Origin: Elysia marginata
Taxonomy: Eukaryota; Mollusca; Gastropoda; Plakobranchidae
Direction: 5' to 3'
Length of the DNA stretch: 45,139 nucleotides
Assembly (NCBI GenBank): GCA_019649035.1
Contig: BMAT01008184.1
Location: forward strand, 152,290 to 197,428
Position numbers and translations under genes: made by a program. A model generated the notes under the pieces. The model was given only the letters and a program-made list of their open reading frames with translations. It did no database searches and was not told the DNA's origin. This document shows positions 44,313-45,139 of the stretch, one piece after another (within the stretch, counting starts at the first letter, position 1; every line of letters begins with the position of its first letter).

Positions 44313-44471
44313 GGCTTGAAGAGAAGGTCCATACTTACTAATTTTTATCACACTTCTCTTGCCATCATCATTTTCATCATCGTTGTCATCGTCATCATCA
44401 CTGCTCACAACCTTAGCTTTGCTTTTAGATGGTTTCTTAGTCTTTTTAACTGTTTCTTGTTTGGATGGAGT
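41486..44471 (-). CDS. Lysine-rich protein, last three coding exons (5' part outside the window)
   Basis: Spliced 3' end: complement join(41486..41707, 43807..43889, 44339..44471), 145 residues plus stop, entering in phase 0. Junctions are GT/AG and the phases fit (0, 1, 0). In order, the tail has TPSKQETVKKTKKPSKSK, a run of about 13 acidic residues (SSDDDDDNDDENDDG), SVIKIKKASSDIEEDV, then mixed Lys/Asp/Glu runs (KKEKKKKKKK), and an ending DLEAFLGGAGGDYETL. Such charged, presumably disordered tails occur in nucleolar and chromatin proteins and in the hinge of large adaptor subunits such as AP-3 delta. The visible part does not decide, so no name is given. The gene is convergent with the Ro60-like gene. 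Confidence 0.7.
41819..42895. mobile_element. hAT-like non-autonomous element with 6-bp duplications (intron of Lys-rich gene)
   Basis: Perfect 12-bp inverted ends CAGGGATGCAAG (41819-41830) and CTTGCATCCCTG (42884-42895), flanked by TATTAT on both sides. 1077 bp, no transposase. The right part has repeated AAATCGGA words, and the middle (42043-42290) is a TAGATCTAGA cluster. Confidence 0.65.
42953..42976. repeat. (AAT)n microsatellite
   Basis: About eight AAT units, next to the small hairpin at 42983. Confidence 0.9.
42983..43040 (-). repeat. 58-nt hairpin with a 22-bp stem (intron of Lys-rich gene)
   Basis: Arms GAACATGTCTACAG...GGATTTTT and AAAAATCC...CTGTGGACATGTTC. One internal loop (CA opposite A) and one G-T pair; terminal loop of 11 nt. 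Its size fits a miRNA precursor or a tiny foldback element. Strand given as that of the host gene. Confidence 0.6.
43807..43889 (-). CDS. Lys-rich gene, second-last coding exon
   Basis: 83 nt: two bases completing a split AAG codon, then KASSDIEEDVPEQTSAKEKK and a Lys-rich end. Acceptor CTTTTCAG and donor AAAAA|GTAAGT, read on the - strand. Only this frame joins both neighbours. Confidence 0.7.
44279..44313. repeat. (GAAA)n microsatellite
   Basis: About eight GAAA units, only 20-55 bp downstream (on -) of the donor at 44338. On the transcribed strand it is a TTTC tract. Confidence 0.9.
44339..44471 (-). CDS. Lys-rich gene, third-last coding exon
   Basis: 133 nt, phase 0 in, phase 1 out, acceptor CTTCTTCCAG and donor ATTA|GTAAGT on the - strand. 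Encodes the KKTKKPSKSK basic stretch, the Asp-rich run and KRSVIKI. Confidence 0.7.
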
Positions 44472-45139
44472 CTGGAAGAAGGTGGGAAAAAGAAAATAGG
44501 ATGAAGATTCACACAAAAGTTTCAAGCACCAAATATAGGGAGGGTTGGGATTGCAGGTTAGGATACTGTAACCTAAAGATACAGTTTCAATGAATTTTGA
44601 AAAATTTGTTAAAAGCTAAACCAACCAAATTCTTTAATGACCTTCTAGGGATTTGTGGTTGTCAGTTTCTATATTTTTAAAACCCAAGTCAGTAATCAGC
44701 AAACTACAGTTCAACTCGCCAAATCTGGAAATACAAAATTATGAATTCTTGTCAAATTGAGAAAAACTTAGGGAACGGAATTTTTTCTACATAAAGTAAT
44801 TTTAAATGGGGAAATATTACCCGTGGAAATTAAAAAATATTCCAGAAACCATTATTAAAATGAAATGTTTGTGCAAGTAGTTACACCACAAAAAGCAGGA
44901 ACATTTTTAAGACGTCTATGAATTAATACTGCCTGATCTGGGTACTAAACAGCTACCGGTATAAAATCTTTGGTCTACCCACTAGAAAGAGTTATGTCAG
45001 AATTCACTACAGAGTTACTTGATTTTGAAAGCGACAATTAACTGTGTACAGATCCATAACCATACAAGCCTGAATCAGAACTTTGAAGATTTTCTTAAAC
45101 AATTAAAGACTTAGATTTGCCAACTTTTGCTAACTCTCT
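44472..45139 (-). other. Intron of the Lys-rich gene, to the window edge
   Basis: No further exon recognised. The upstream coding exons must lie to the right of the window. Confidence 0.5.

Overview
This is eukaryotic, animal-type DNA: AT-rich, with split genes whose exons are bounded by GT/AG and pyrimidine tracts, long introns, and many old transposable elements. There are three assembly gaps (147, 50 and 3 N). Ro60-type and MADF/BESS proteins, tRNA-derived SINEs, CR1/L2-like LINEs and Tc1/pogo/hAT/piggyBac-like DNA transposons together suggest an invertebrate. A mollusc, perhaps a gastropod, is my guess, but nothing in the window proves it.

Layout. (1) 1.3-2.9 kb, + strand: a complete two-exon gene for a 253-residue MADF-BESS nuclear protein; its 3' UTR contains a SINE that appears to supply the poly(A) signal. 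(2) 2.9-10.1 kb: non-coding, with SINEs, two TIR elements and a 38-bp minisatellite whose units can fold into hairpins. (3) 10.16-26.66 kb, + strand: a complete eight-coding-exon gene for a 559-residue Ro60-like protein (TROVE domain plus vWA-like domain). All exon phases match. The vWA metal-binding (MIDAS) motif is degenerate. Intron 3 (6.8 kb) holds a nest of transposons, up to four deep, with a Tc1-like element at its core; intron 6 holds a CR1/L2-like LINE fragment and a perfect 30-bp inverted repeat. (4) 26.7-41.5 kb: mostly non-coding, with TIR elements, a TAGATCTAGA-rich region, a SINE, a tandem duplication and a 73-bp, 97% inverted repeat. (5) 41.5 kb to the right edge, - strand: the last three coding exons of a gene whose product ends in a very lysine-rich tail; the 5' part lies outside the window.

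The three genes show no operon-like link. MADF and Ro60-like are tandem on the + strand and the Lys-rich gene converges on them. The Ro60-like product should bind RNA through its TROVE ring, and the MADF-BESS product should bind DNA in the nucleus. The points most worth checking are the degenerate MIDAS of the Ro60-like protein, the transposon nest, and three long hairpins (23.6, 37.6 and 43.0 kb) that could form dsRNA if transcribed.
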